Positions 9,330 to 17,602 of a DNA stretch of 64,000 nucleotides are shown here, piece after piece. A program made the position numbers and the translations under genes. Source of the DNA: Stenotrophomonas maltophilia (GTDB taxonomy: Bacteria > Pseudomonadota > Gammaproteobacteria > Xanthomonadales > Xanthomonadaceae); contig NZ_CP015612.1 in NCBI RefSeq assembly GCF_002138415.1, positions 186,001 through 250,000 on the forward strand. The letters are read 5' to 3'. Positions within the stretch are counted from its first letter, which is position 1, and each line of letters starts with the position of its first letter. The notes beneath the pieces are model-generated. The model made no database searches and was not told where the DNA came from. It saw nothing but the letters and a program-made list of their open reading frames with translations.

Positions 9330-11486
9330 ATGTCGCGTACCGTAGTCCTGGCCGCCGCCATCAGCCTGGCGCTGGCGGCCTGTTCCGGCAAGGAGTCCAC
9401 CCCCGTGTCCGATGCCCAGAAAGCCCCGGCCCAGCAGCCGGCCGAAGCCTCCACCAATCCGCTGCTGAGCGCGAGCACGCTGCCGTTCCAGGCGCCGCAG
9501 TTCGACAAGATCAAGGACAGCGACTACCTGCCGGCGTTCGAAGAAGGCATGCGCCAGCACCTGGCCGACGTGCGCAAGATCGCCGACAGCAGCGAACCGG
9601 CCACCTTCGACAACACCATCGTGGCGATGGAGCGCAGCGGCGAGACCCTGAACCGCGTGTCGCGCATCTTCTTCGGCCTGGTCCAGGCCGATACCAACGA
9701 TGCACGTCAGAAGATCCAGGAAGAAGTGGCACCGAAGCTGGCCGCGCACCAGGACGAGATCAATCTCGATCCGAAGCTGTTCGCGCGCGTGAAGTCGCTG
9801 TACGACCAGCGTGACACCCTGGAACTGGACCCGGTGCAGAAGCGCCTGGTCGAGCATTACTACGACGGCCTGGTGCGCGCCGGCGCGCAGCTGTCCGACG
9901 CTGACAAGGCGAGCCTGCGCAAGCTCAACGTGGAAGAGACCACCCTTTCCACCCAGTTCCACACCCGCCTGGTGGCCGCCACCGCCGCTGCGGCCGTCGT
10001 TGTCGACGACAAGGCCAAGCTGGCCGGCCTGGACGAGAATGCGATCAACAACGCTGCCAACGCCGCCAAGGATCGCAAGCTGGATGGCAAGTTCCTGCTG
10101 CCGCTGCAGAACACCACCCAGCAGCCGGTGCTCGGCGCGCTGAGCGACCGCGACCAGCGCGCCGCCGTGCTGAAGGCCTCGGAAACCCGCGCCGAGCGCG
10201 GCGATGCCAACGATACCCGGCAGACCGTGCAGCGCCTGGCCCAGCTTCGCGCGCAGAAGGCCAAGCTGCTCGGCTTCGATACCTTCGCCGACTACCAGCT
10301 GGGCGACCAGATGGCCAAGACCCCGGCTGCCGCGCTCAAGCTGCTGACCGACACCGTGCCGGCCGCCACCGCCAAGGCGCGCGCCGAGGCCGGCGAGATC
10401 CAGAAGGTGATCGACGCGCAGAAGGGTGGTTTCCAGGTCGCCGCTTCGGACTGGGACTTCTACGCCGAGCAGGTACGCAAGGCCAAGTACGATCTGGACG
10501 AGTCGCAGATCAAGCCGTACTTCGAACTGGACAACGTGCTGCAGAACGGCGTCTTCTACGCCGCCACCCAGCTGTACGGCATCACCTTCAAGCCGCGCAC
10601 CGACATTCCGACCTACAACCCGGACATGAAGGTGTACGAAGTGTTCGACAAGGACGGCACCTCGCTGGCCCTGTTCTACACCGACTACTTCAAGCGTGAC
10701 AGCAAGTCCGGCGGCGCCTGGATGGACGTGTTCGTCGAGCAGGACGGCCTGACCGGTGCCAAGCCGGTGGTCTACAACGTCTGCAACTTCACCAAGCCGG
10801 CCGCTGGCCAGCCTGCGCTGATCAGCTTCGACGACGTCACCACCATGTTCCATGAGTTCGGCCATGCGCTGCACGGCATGTTCTCGAACGTGAAGTACCC
10901 GTCGATTGCCGGCACCGCCACCTCGCGCGACTTCGTCGAGTTCCCCTCGCAGTTCAACGAGCACTGGGCGCTGGATCCGAAGGTGTTCGCCAACTACGCC
11001 AAGCACTACAAGACCGGCGAGGCGATGCCTCAGGAGCTGGTCGACAAGATCCTGAAGGCACGCAGCTTCAACCAGGGTTATGCGACCACCGAGTACCTGT
11101 CGGCCGCACTGCTGGACCTGGCCTGGCACACGCAGAAGGCCGATGCACCGCTGCAGGATGTCGGCGCCTTTGAAGCGAGCGCGCTGAAGAAGTTCAAGGT
11201 CGACCTGCCGCAGGTGCCGCCGCGTTACCGCACCACCTACTTCGACCACATCTGGGGTGGTGGTTACTCGGCCGGTTACTACGCTTACTTCTGGGCCGAA
11301 GTGCTGGACCATGACGCCTACCAGTGGTTCACCGAACACGGTGGCCTGACCGCGGCCAACGGCCAGGAATTCCGCGACAAGATCCTCTCGCGCGGCAACA
11401 GCGTGGAGCTGTCGACCCTGTACCGCGATTTCCGCGGCAAGGATCCGTCGGTGGAACCGCTGCTGAAGTTCCGCGGGCTGAAATAA
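9330..11486 (+). CDS. dcp: Peptidyl-dipeptidase Dcp (M3 metallopeptidase), lipoprotein
   Basis: 718-residue M3-family zinc peptidase. The zinc motif HEFGHALH is near residue 508, and the C-terminal YYAYFWAEVLDHDAY substrate-tyrosine region is present. Dcp removes dipeptides from the C-terminus of peptides. Unlike cytoplasmic Dcp it starts with a lipoprotein signal: hydrophobic AAAISLALAAC with Cys at about residue 18, so it is probably tethered in the periplasm, as in other xanthomonads. AAGGA at 9316-9320 supports the ATG at 9330. A strong intrinsic terminator follows. Confidence 0.92.
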   Translation: MSRTVVLAAAISLALAACSGKESTPVSDAQKAPAQQPAEASTNPLLSASTLPFQAPQFDKIKDSDYLPAFEEGMRQHLADVRKIADSSEPATFDNTIVAMERSGETLNRVSRIFFGLVQADTNDARQKIQEEVAPKLAAHQDEINLDPKLFARVKSLYDQRDTLELDPVQKRLVEHYYDGLVRAGAQLSDADKASLRKLNVEETTLSTQFHTRLVAATAAAAVVVDDKAKLAGLDENAINNAANAAKDRKLDGKFLLPLQNTTQQPVLGALSDRDQRAAVLKASETRAERGDANDTRQTVQRLAQLRAQKAKLLGFDTFADYQLGDQMAKTPAAALKLLTDTVPAATAKARAEAGEIQKVIDAQKGGFQVAASDWDFYAEQVRKAKYDLDESQIKPYFELDNVLQNGVFYAATQLYGITFKPRTDIPTYNPDMKVYEVFDKDGTSLALFYTDYFKRDSKSGGAWMDVFVEQDGLTGAKPVVYNVCNFTKPAAGQPALISFDDVTTMFHEFGHALHGMFSNVKYPSIAGTATSRDFVEFPSQFNEHWALDPKVFANYAKHYKTGEAMPQELVDKILKARSFNQGYATTEYLSAALLDLAWHTQKADAPLQDVGAFEASALKKFKVDLPQVPPRYRTTYFDHIWGGGYSAGYYAYFWAEVLDHDAYQWFTEHGGLTAANGQEFRDKILSRGNSVELSTLYRDFRGKDPSVEPLLKFRGLK

Positions 11487-11511
11487 GCGCGACCTGAAGT
11501 ACGAAAGAAAT

Positions 11512-11538
11512 AACGGCGGGGGAAACCCCGCCGTTTTT
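11512..11538 (+). terminator. Rho-independent terminator of dcp
   Basis: Stem AACGGCGGGG / CCCCGCCGTT with a GAAA-type loop, followed by TTTTT, 25 bases after the dcp stop. A textbook intrinsic terminator. Confidence 0.93.
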
Positions 11539-11580
11539 CGTTGAATCGATGCCATCGACAGATTCCGCAGTTTGCCGCTC

Positions 11581-11836
11581 ATCCACGCATGGCGTGGATC
11601 CATGTATCGACCAAGGTCGACACCCACCAAAAGCAGGCCATGCCATTCCGACAGTTCGCGGAGATCTGTCGAAGGCGGGGTGGGTCCGGTTGCGGGGGTG
11701 TCCGCGGCATGGATGCCGCGGCCAAACTTACAGGGACGTACTTGCAGCGTCCCCCGCAACCGGACCCACCCCGCCATCCCCCAGGAAACCGGCTTTGGCT
11801 GTTGCTGTTGCTGTTGCTGTTGAGGTTGAGGTTGAG
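11581..11836 (+). repeat. Long inverted-repeat element, copy B
   Basis: Occupies most of the 399-base gap between dcp and the convergent dehydroquinase-like gene; no gene is visible there. Order as in copy A: hairpin ATCCACGCATGGCGTGGAT at 11581-11599; GACCAAGGTC hairpin; left arm 11674-11698; inner hairpin CCGCGGCA/TGCCGCGG at 11702-11721; right arm 11751-11775, complementary to the left arm at all 25 positions; then a (TTGCTG)n / (GAGGTT)n tract to 11836. This is the best-preserved copy. A single SMAG-like palindrome follows at about 11838-11862. Confidence 0.85.
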
Positions 11837-11885
11837 GTTGCCGGCCAGCGGCCGGCACTACCGGGTGCCGGGCACAGCCCGGCCA

Positions 11886-12332
11886 TCACGTGCCCACATG
11901 CACCCGGTTCGCCTGCTCGGCCAGCCCCAGGTGGTCCAGCGCGATATCCAGCGCCAGCACATAGCTCTGCGCACCGTAACCAGCGGCGATGCCCAGGCGC
12001 TGGCCGACACCCGCCGGCAGGCACGGCTCGGCCACCGCGCCGTCGTCATGCACTTCCACGTAGGCGTTGTGCAGGTACGGCAGCAGCCGCTGCAGGCGCA
12101 GGCTGTTGGCACATGCACCCGGGTCAAGCAGCGTCACCTCGCCACGGCTGTGGTCGGCCACGCGCAGGGCGTCCAGCAGTTCCTGTTCCGAGCCACAGGC
12201 ACGGATCGCCACACTGGTGCCGGCGTCGATCGCACGATGCACCAGCGACTTCAGGACCGGTGCCGGCAACGGCATTGCCGTGCGGATCAGCGCACCGGCC
12301 GCTTCCGGGCCACGGATGATGAAGATCGACAT
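11886..12332 (-). CDS. Divergent type II 3-dehydroquinase-like protein (tandem copy 2)
   Basis: 148 residues. The second half follows the pattern of type II 3-dehydroquinate dehydratase: a LLDPGACANSLRLQRLL stretch in place of the INPAAFTHTS...DAL segment, then AYVEVH in place of PFIEVH, and GIAAGYGAQSYVLALDIAL in place of the C-terminal GFGADSYxLAL helix. The catalytic features of true AroQ are not kept: the N-terminal GPNLNLLG loop with its active-site Tyr and the HHSY histidine are missing. I infer a non-catalytic or re-purposed relative. A good AGGAAGG lies before the ATG at 12332. It follows its paralogue by 3 bases, so the two are surely co-transcribed. Confidence 0.55.
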   Translation of the reverse strand: MSIFIIRGPEAAGALIRTAMPLPAPVLKSLVHRAIDAGTSVAIRACGSEQELLDALRVADHSRGEVTLLDPGACANSLRLQRLLPYLHNAYVEVHDDGAVAEPCLPAGVGQRLGIAAGYGAQSYVLALDIALDHLGLAEQANRVHVGT

Positions 12333-12335
12333 GGC

Positions 12336-12737
12336 TCAGCCTTCCTGTGCCAGGCGGCGGCCGACGATGGCCAACGACAACGGGTAACCGGCCTGCTGGC
12401 TGCGCTGGTCCACCACCACCGCGGCGGGGCCGTGCTGCAGGCGCAGGCGTGCCTCCAGGCCGGGTTCGCTGGGGGCCTGCAACTCGATGTACTGCGCCGG
12501 CAGCCGTTCCAGCGCCGCCTGCAGCGCGCCACCTTCGGCCTGCCATTGCGCGTCGTCGGCGGCGCCGACATCCAGCAGTACCCAGTCGGCCGAGCGCGCC
12601 TGCGGCTGGCACAGGCACTGGCGCACTTCGGACAGGCTGGCGCAGTCGCTGCACAGCACGCGATGGCCGGCCAGCTGCGCCGGCAGCTGCGGGCGCGGCG
12701 CCGACGAAGACGCGTGGCGGATCACCAGGAGGGTCAT
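12336..12737 (-). CDS. Divergent type II 3-dehydroquinase-like protein (tandem copy 1)
   Basis: 133 residues, starting MTLLVIRHASSS at 12737 behind AAGGTG. It shares the outline of the following gene: a WVLLDVGAADDAQWQAEG segment, then QYIELQ where dehydroquinases have IEVH, and a C-terminal YPLSLAIVGRRLA helix. It is more degenerate than its neighbour and keeps none of the known active-site residues. The homology is my inference from motif order; a profile search could show it to be only convergent. A different start at 12779 would add unlikely Cys/His-rich residues. First gene of a two-gene operon. Confidence 0.5.
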   Translation of the reverse strand: MTLLVIRHASSSAPRPQLPAQLAGHRVLCSDCASLSEVRQCLCQPQARSADWVLLDVGAADDAQWQAEGGALQAALERLPAQYIELQAPSEPGLEARLRLQHGPAAVVVDQRSQQAGYPLSLAIVGRRLAQEG

Positions 12738-12851
12738 ACAACACCTTGCGGAATGCGCCCTGTGGCGCGGTGGGCACACGATGCGCGTGCTGGCCGTAAA
12801 GGTGCGATGCCCGCTGCCGGGGCGCAGCGTAAAACCTGCGTAATCCTTCTT

Positions 12852-12970
12852 GTAGAGCCGAGCCCACGCTCGGCTGCCGTTCCGTAGAGTCGAGCTTGCT
12901 CGACTGCTCTGCGCCTCAGTCGAGCAAGCTCGACGCTACAAGAGCAAGCCGAGCATGGGCTCGGCTCTAC
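12852..12970 (+). repeat. SMAG/REP-like palindrome cluster
   Basis: Four palindromic units: GTAGAGCCGAGCCC... at 12852, GTAGAGTCGAGCTTGCTCGAC at about 12893, its inverted copy at about 12918-12939, and a final unit ending GGCTCGGCTCTAC at 12970. They fill the 304-base gap between the divergent dehydroquinase-like pair and the signal peptidase gene; apart from short promoter space on both sides nothing else is visible there. Confidence 0.85.
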
Positions 12971-13041
12971 AGGTTCCAGGCGCGGGAACCTCCTGCGCCC
13001 GGATGTGGTCTGATAGCGCTACCACTTGCTCGGAGCCTGCC

Positions 13042-13668
13042 ATGGACGCTGTTGCCCGCCCTCCCTTTTCCGAACGCGCGCTGGCCTGGCTGAAGAAGGA
13101 GGCGCTGCCGTTGTTGGTGATGCTTGGCCTGCTCGCCGCCGCCCGCGACACCCTGGCCAACCACTACGTGGTGCCCAGCGGCTCGATGCAGCCGACCCTG
13201 CAGCCCGGCGACCGGGTGGTGGTGGACATGCGTGCCTATGGCCTGCGCCTGCCGTTCACCAGCAAGGAACTGGTGTCCACCGGCACACCGCAGCGCGGCG
13301 AAGTGGCGGTGTTCGATTCGCCCGCCGACGGCACCCGGCTGATCAAGCGCGTGGCCGCGGTGGCCGGTGACCATGTGCAGCTGCACGAAGGGCACCTGAG
13401 CATCAACGGCCAGCCGCTGCAGACCGCCGACCTGCAGGATGTGGAAGCCTTCGGTGAACGCCGTGCCAGCCTCGATCTGGACATGGGTGGCGGCCCGGAC
13501 ATCGCCGACCTGGTGGTGCCGGACGGCAAGGTACTGGTGCTGGGTGACCACCGTGGCAACAGCTTCGATGGCCGCTTCTTCGGCTTTGTCGACGCCGACA
13601 AGGTCTACGGCCGCGCCGTGGCGGTGTATTACCGCCGGGGCGCCGGCTTTGAGTGGCAGCGCCTGTAA
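13042..13668 (+). CDS. lepB: Signal peptidase I (short, probable second copy)
   Basis: 208-residue S26A serine protease. A single N-terminal membrane helix (about residues 20-38) precedes the catalytic serine motif PSGSM with Ser48; the general-base lysine is Lys102 in IKRVAAVAGD; box E appears as LGDHRGNSFDGRFFG. It cleaves Sec and Tat signal peptides on the periplasmic face. Classical LepB of gammaproteobacteria is longer and has two membrane helices, and normally sits beside lepA; this one stands alone, so it is likely an accessory signal peptidase. The upstream frame extension runs through palindromes and was rejected. Confidence 0.9.
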   Translation: MDAVARPPFSERALAWLKKEALPLLVMLGLLAAARDTLANHYVVPSGSMQPTLQPGDRVVVDMRAYGLRLPFTSKELVSTGTPQRGEVAVFDSPADGTRLIKRVAAVAGDHVQLHEGHLSINGQPLQTADLQDVEAFGERRASLDLDMGGGPDIADLVVPDGKVLVLGDHRGNSFDGRFFGFVDADKVYGRAVAVYYRRGAGFEWQRL

Positions 13669-13673
13669 GCTGA

Positions 13674-13696
13674 ATTGATACTTCTGGTGTATCAAT
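13674..13696 (+). promoter_or_regulatory. Candidate LysR-type operator (ATAC-N7-GTAT)
   Basis: Palindrome ATTGATAC, 7 bases, GTATCAAT. The core ATAC-N7-GTAT is the classical CatM/BenM-type LysR binding site. It starts 5 bases after the lepB stop and about 100 bases before the MFS transporter start. The obvious partner is the LysR gene at 15132-16040. There is no T-run, so a terminator role is less likely. Confidence 0.55.
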
Positions 13697-13792
13697 CCTG
13701 ACCTATCAGGTTATGGATCGACTGGATGGGCGGGCCTAGTCTGAGGCCCGTTCCCTCCCACGCCCGGCCGTCCCCACCGGCCCTTCGATTCC

Positions 13793-15049
13793 ATGACTGG
13801 CGAAACCACGGCGGCCCTCGAACGCCGCCCCCCCACTGTCGACCCCGGCGCCGAGATCCGCATCCAGCAGGGCACACCGGCCTTCCGCCGCACCGCGCTG
13901 GCGCTGTTCCTGGCCGGCTTCTCCACCTTCGGCCTGCTGTACACGGTGCAGCCGCTGCTGCCCGAGTTCAGCCGTCACTTCGGCGTGTCCGCCGCCGGCA
14001 GCGCGATGTCGTTGTCGCTGACCACCGGCACGCTGGCGGTGGCGATGCTGCTGGCCGGCCTGCTGTCCGATGCGGTCGGCCGTCGCCCGTTGATGATCGC
14101 TGCGCTGCTGGCCTCGGCCATGCTGTCGCTGAGCACCGCGCTGGTGGATGACTGGACCACGCTGCTGGTGTTGCGCACCCTGCTCGGCCTGGCGCTGAGC
14201 GGCGTGCCGGCGGTGGCGATGACCTACCTGGTCGAGGAAATGGACAGCCGCGCGCTGGGCCTGGCGATGGGCCTGTACATCGGCGGCAATGCCATTGGTG
14301 GCATGAGCGGGCGCCTGCTGGCCGGCATCATCGCCGACCATTGGGGCTGGCGCTGGGGCATCGGCGTGGTCTCGATCATCGCCATCGCCAGTACCGTGCT
14401 GCTGTGGTTGCAGCTGCCGCCGTCGCGCCATTTCCATCCCCGCCGTGATGGCCTGTGCCAGTTGCCGTCGCGCTGGCGCATGCTGTTCGCCGACCCGGGC
14501 CTGCCGTGGCTGTTCGCTACCTCGTTCGTGCTGATGGGCGTGTTCGTCACCCTCTACAACTACCTGGGCTACCACCTGCTGGCGCCGCCGTACCACCTCA
14601 GCCAGACCGTGGTCGGCCTGATCTTCAGTGTGTACCTGGTGGGCACCTTCAGTTCGGCATGGATGGGCCAGCAGGCCACGCGTTACGGGCGCGGCCGCAT
14701 CCTGTCGATCTCGTTCGCACTGATTGGTGCTGGCATCGTGCTGTTGGCGATGCCGTGGCTGAGCACGATGGCACTCGGTATCGCGCTGGTGACGTTCGGC
14801 TTCTTCGGCGGTCACTCGGTGGCCAGCAGCTGGGTCGGCAGCCGCGCCGGCGCGATGCGCGCCGAAGCTTCGGCGCTGTACCTGTTCGCCTACTACCTGG
14901 GATCCAGCGTGCTGGGCGCGGTCGGTGGCCTGGCTTATGCGGCGTGGGACTGGCTGGGTGTATGCCTGTTCGCCGCCGTGCTGACCCTGATCGGCGGTGG
15001 CATCGTCTGGGCGCTGCAGCAGCGCGCCCCGCAACCGCTGACGGCGTGA
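13793..15049 (+). CDS. MFS transporter (YnfM-like 12-helix exporter)
   Basis: 418-residue major facilitator protein with twelve predicted membrane helices. The loop 2-3 signature is visible as GLLSDAVGRRPLMI, and the helix 4-5 region holds LGLALSGVPAVAMTYLVEEM. Overall it resembles the YnfM branch of drug or metabolite exporters, which in E. coli is paired with the LysR regulator YnfL. Here a LysR gene lies directly downstream in convergent orientation, and a CatM/BenM-type palindrome lies upstream. The substrate is unknown. Confidence 0.85.
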   Translation: MTGETTAALERRPPTVDPGAEIRIQQGTPAFRRTALALFLAGFSTFGLLYTVQPLLPEFSRHFGVSAAGSAMSLSLTTGTLAVAMLLAGLLSDAVGRRPLMIAALLASAMLSLSTALVDDWTTLLVLRTLLGLALSGVPAVAMTYLVEEMDSRALGLAMGLYIGGNAIGGMSGRLLAGIIADHWGWRWGIGVVSIIAIASTVLLWLQLPPSRHFHPRRDGLCQLPSRWRMLFADPGLPWLFATSFVLMGVFVTLYNYLGYHLLAPPYHLSQTVVGLIFSVYLVGTFSSAWMGQQATRYGRGRILSISFALIGAGIVLLAMPWLSTMALGIALVTFGFFGGHSVASSWVGSRAGAMRAEASALYLFAYYLGSSVLGAVGGLAYAAWDWLGVCLFAAVLTLIGGGIVWALQQRAPQPLTA

Positions 15050-15059
15050 ACCTGCTCTG

Positions 15060-15116
15060 GTAGATGCCGACCTTGGTCGGCGCTGTGGCCGTGGGCCAAC
15101 CAAGGTTGGCCGCTAC
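15060..15116 (+). repeat. Inverted pair of REP-like palindromes
   Basis: GTAGATGCCGACCTTGGTCGGC followed by GGCCAACCAAGGTTGGCCGCTAC, in the short gap between the convergent MFS and LysR genes. Confidence 0.75.
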
Positions 15117-15131
15117 CGGGTGGGTTGCACC

Positions 15132-16040
15132 TCACCCTTCGGCGAACGCCCCGCGCAGCAGCCCGGCGAAGTTGCGGATCAGCGGCGTCACCCCCTCGCG
15201 GTGCCACGCCAGCTGCACTTCCGAATGCGCACCGGCATCGGCCAGCGCGACGAAGCGCGCACCTTCCACCCGGATGTGATCACAGGACGACGGCAGGATC
15301 GCCGCACCCAGGCCCGCAGCCGCAAGACTGATCAATGTCGATGCCTCACCGGCTTCCTGCACGATGCGCGGAGTGAACCCGGCAGCCGCACACAACGCGA
15401 TCATGTGGTCATGGATACCCGCACCGGCACTGCGCCGGAATGCTACGAACGGCCCCTGCGCGAAGTCGCGCAGCGACAGCGTGCCCTGTTTCGACAGTCT
15501 GCGCAGGGCAGGGTGATCGGCATGCACGATCAACGCCAGCGGATCGACGAACAGGCTGTGCGCAACCAGTTCCGGCGGCAACGCGCGCTTGCGGATGATG
15601 CCCACGTCCAGGTTGCCATCGAGCAGCGCATCGATCTGCTGCAGGGTGTTCATCTCGCTCAGCTGCAGCCGCACCTGCGGATAGCGTCGGCGGTACTGCA
15701 GGATCGAGCGCGGAATCTGCGGCGACAGTGGCGTCGCGCGGGTCAGCCCGATGCGCAGCTCACCCTGTTCGCCGCGCTGCGCGCGCTGCACCTCGTCCAC
15801 CGCCGTTTCCACCTGCTGCACGATGGCCCGTGCACGTTCCTGCAGCAGCTCACCGGCAGGCGTCAGCTGCACACGACGATGGCTGCGCACGAACAAGCGC
15901 GCACCGATCAGATCCTCCAGCTGGCGGATCTGCTGGCTGAGCGGCGGCTGCGACATGCCCAACCGCTCCGCCGCCTGTCCGAAGTGCAGCGTATCGGCAA
16001 CGGCAAGGAAGTAACGCAGATGGCGGAGTTCGATGGACAT
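15132..16040 (-). CDS. LysR-family regulator (CatM/BenM/YnfL-like)
   Basis: 302 residues. The winged helix-turn-helix at 1-60 is clear (RYFLAVADTLHFGQAAERLGMSQPPLSQQI), with the TLHF and QPPLS features typical of the BenM/CatM/YnfL branch. The rest is a periplasmic-binding-like effector domain ending in a typical AAAGLGAAILPS segment. It probably controls the adjacent, convergently placed MFS gene through the ATAC-N7-GTAT site at 13674-13696. Effector unknown. The start ATG at 16040 gives the standard MSIELRHLRYF opening. Confidence 0.88.
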   Translation of the reverse strand: MSIELRHLRYFLAVADTLHFGQAAERLGMSQPPLSQQIRQLEDLIGARLFVRSHRRVQLTPAGELLQERARAIVQQVETAVDEVQRAQRGEQGELRIGLTRATPLSPQIPRSILQYRRRYPQVRLQLSEMNTLQQIDALLDGNLDVGIIRKRALPPELVAHSLFVDPLALIVHADHPALRRLSKQGTLSLRDFAQGPFVAFRRSAGAGIHDHMIALCAAAGFTPRIVQEAGEASTLISLAAAGLGAAILPSSCDHIRVEGARFVALADAGAHSEVQLAWHREGVTPLIRNFAGLLRGAFAEG

Positions 16041-16095
16041 GGCGCCAGTTTATTCATCGTCAGCCGGAAATGAATCAGAGATGGGATCCGATCCC

Positions 16096-16219
16096 GTGCC
16101 GACCAACGGTCGGCACCCACCAACAGCAGCTGGCACCAACAGCAGCGACCAACTGTCGAAGGCGGGGTGGGTCCGGTTGCGGGGGTGTGAGCGGCACGGA
16201 TGCCGCGACCAAGCCCCCA
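16096..16219 (+). repeat. Long inverted-repeat element, copy C, left part
   Basis: Left half of a split copy: hairpin GTGCCGACC/GGTCGGCAC at 16096-16116, two CAACAGCAGC stretches, left arm 16161-16185, and inner hairpin GCGGCA/TGCCGC at 16191-16206. The matching right arm is at 17669-17693, on the far side of the insertion sequence. Confidence 0.85.
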
Positions 16220-16250
16220 TGGTGAAGTGACCCCCGAGACTTGGACGGTT

Positions 16251-17084
16251 TCAGGCGGCCGATTGGGCCTGCTCCCGGTACTGTACCGGGCTCAGGCCTT
16301 TCAGTTTCAGTTTGATGCGCTCTTCGTTGTAGTACTGGATGTATTCCACCAGCCCGGCCTCCAGACTCTCGATGCTGTCAAAGCTGTTCAGGTAAAAGAA
16401 CTCCGACTTCAGCGTCCCAAAGAAGCTCTCCATCGCTGCATTGTCCAGGCAGTTGCCACGCCGGGACATGCTTTGTTTCAAAGAGTGCTTTTCCAGCATG
16501 TGCCGGTAGTTTTCATGCTGGTACTGCCAGCCCTGGTCGGAGTGGATCATGGGGCGCTCATCCGGCGAAAGCTTCTTGATGGCCTCCTCCAGCATCTGAC
16601 CTACCAGATCGAACACGGGCTGGCGCTTGATCTGATAAGCCACGATTTCGCCGTTGTAGAGGTCCATGATCGGCGACAGATACAGCTTCATGCCTTGTAC
16701 CTTGAACTCGGTCACGTCGGTCACCCACTTCTGGTTGGGGCGCTCGGCGTGGAATTGGCGATTGAGGTCATTGCCAACCACAACATTGGCGGCCCCCTTG
16801 AAGGACCGGTAGCGCTTCACGCGTACCCGTGATTTCAGGCCCATCTTCCCCATCAGGCGCTGTACCCGCTTGTGATTGGTCCGATGGCCCTGGTTGGCCA
16901 ATTCCAGCGTCACCGTGCGATAGCCATAACGCCCTTGGCTTTGATCGTAGATTGCACGGATGCGCTCGCACAGGGCTGCCTCATCCTGATCCGGATGGGC
17001 CAGGACATGGTTCTGGTAATAGAACGTACTGCGTGACAGCTCTGCCGCTTCGAGCAGAAGCGACAACGTATGAACCTGCCTCAA
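16251..17084 (-). CDS. IS3-family transposase OrfB (DDE integrase core)
   Basis: 277 residues from a TTG at 17084. It carries the rve-type catalytic core: WVTDVTEFK with the first Asp, the second Asp in MIHSDQGWQY, and the Glu in SRRGNCLDNAAMESFFGTLK, followed by the usual YNEERIKLKL and SPVQYR end. The N-terminal half has the HTH_21-like segment AIYDQSQGRYGYR. It is probably made chiefly as an OrfAB fusion by -1 frameshifting at 17147-17153, since the orfB frame stays open upstream through the slippery site. Confidence 0.93.
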   Translation of the reverse strand: MRQVHTLSLLLEAAELSRSTFYYQNHVLAHPDQDEAALCERIRAIYDQSQGRYGYRTVTLELANQGHRTNHKRVQRLMGKMGLKSRVRVKRYRSFKGAANVVVGNDLNRQFHAERPNQKWVTDVTEFKVQGMKLYLSPIMDLYNGEIVAYQIKRQPVFDLVGQMLEEAIKKLSPDERPMIHSDQGWQYQHENYRHMLEKHSLKQSMSRRGNCLDNAAMESFFGTLKSEFFYLNSFDSIESLEAGLVEYIQYYNEERIKLKLKGLSPVQYREQAQSAA

Positions 17085-17602
17085 TCCTTGGATGGCTTGC
17101 GCTTTGCGTCCTGCGCCGCCTGCTCTTCCCGGATCAAGGCATCGAGTTTTTTTAGGTAGTCGGTCTCCGCACGCAGATAGGCGACTTCCTTGAGCAGCTC
17201 ATCGCGGCTCATTTCCTCAGGTGGCTTGGACGAACGGGTCTTTTTCATCGGCTTTCGGGGCAGCGGCGGAGGCGGTGCCAACGCTTGGGCACCGCCTTGA
17301 GCATACAGGCGCCGCCATCGCCCCACCGCGCCGGCATCGCCAATCTGGAAGTAGGTGGTGGCCTCCCGCCCGGACAGGCCGTCCCGGCTCATCTTCTCCA
17401 GGACCGCCAGCTTGAAGGCGAGGTCATAGGACCGGGGCTGGCGGCGAAACCCACGCCAACCGTGCAGCCGATAGGTCGCTACCCAGCGCCTGACCGTGGA
17501 GAACTCCAGACCGTGGCGACGGGCAATGGCTTTGACCGATGTGGAGGTCTTGCAGGCCTCTTTGGCGACCTGCAGTTTGAAACGCGCGTCGTATTTGTTC
17601 AT
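17081..17602 (-). CDS. IS3-family transposase OrfA (double helix-turn-helix)
   Basis: 173 residues starting MNKYDARFKLQVAKEA at 17602. Two helix-turn-helix units are visible (about residues 8-50 and 57-95), followed by a leucine-zipper-like segment KEVAYLRAETDYLKKL. This is the length and plan of IS150-group OrfA, which binds the IS ends and multimerises. The frame overlaps orfB by 4 bases. Confidence 0.9.
   Translation of the reverse strand: MNKYDARFKLQVAKEACKTSTSVKAIARRHGLEFSTVRRWVATYRLHGWRGFRRQPRSYDLAFKLAVLEKMSRDGLSGREATTYFQIGDAGAVGRWRRLYAQGGAQALAPPPPLPRKPMKKTRSSKPPEEMSRDELLKEVAYLRAETDYLKKLDALIREEQAAQDAKRKPSKD
17147..17153 (-). other. Programmed -1 frameshift site (A7)
   Basis: On the minus strand the transcript reads CTA AAA AAA CTC in the orfA frame. 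Slipping back one base leads into the orfB frame, which is open from here to the orfB stop. Runs of A at this place are the standard -1 frameshift signal of IS3-family elements. Confidence 0.8.

Noticed and set aside
8577..11858. A ~1090-codon minus-strand open frame opposite dcp and the acyltransferase
   Set aside because: No recognisable domain, composition like a shadow frame, and dcp on the other strand is unmistakable.
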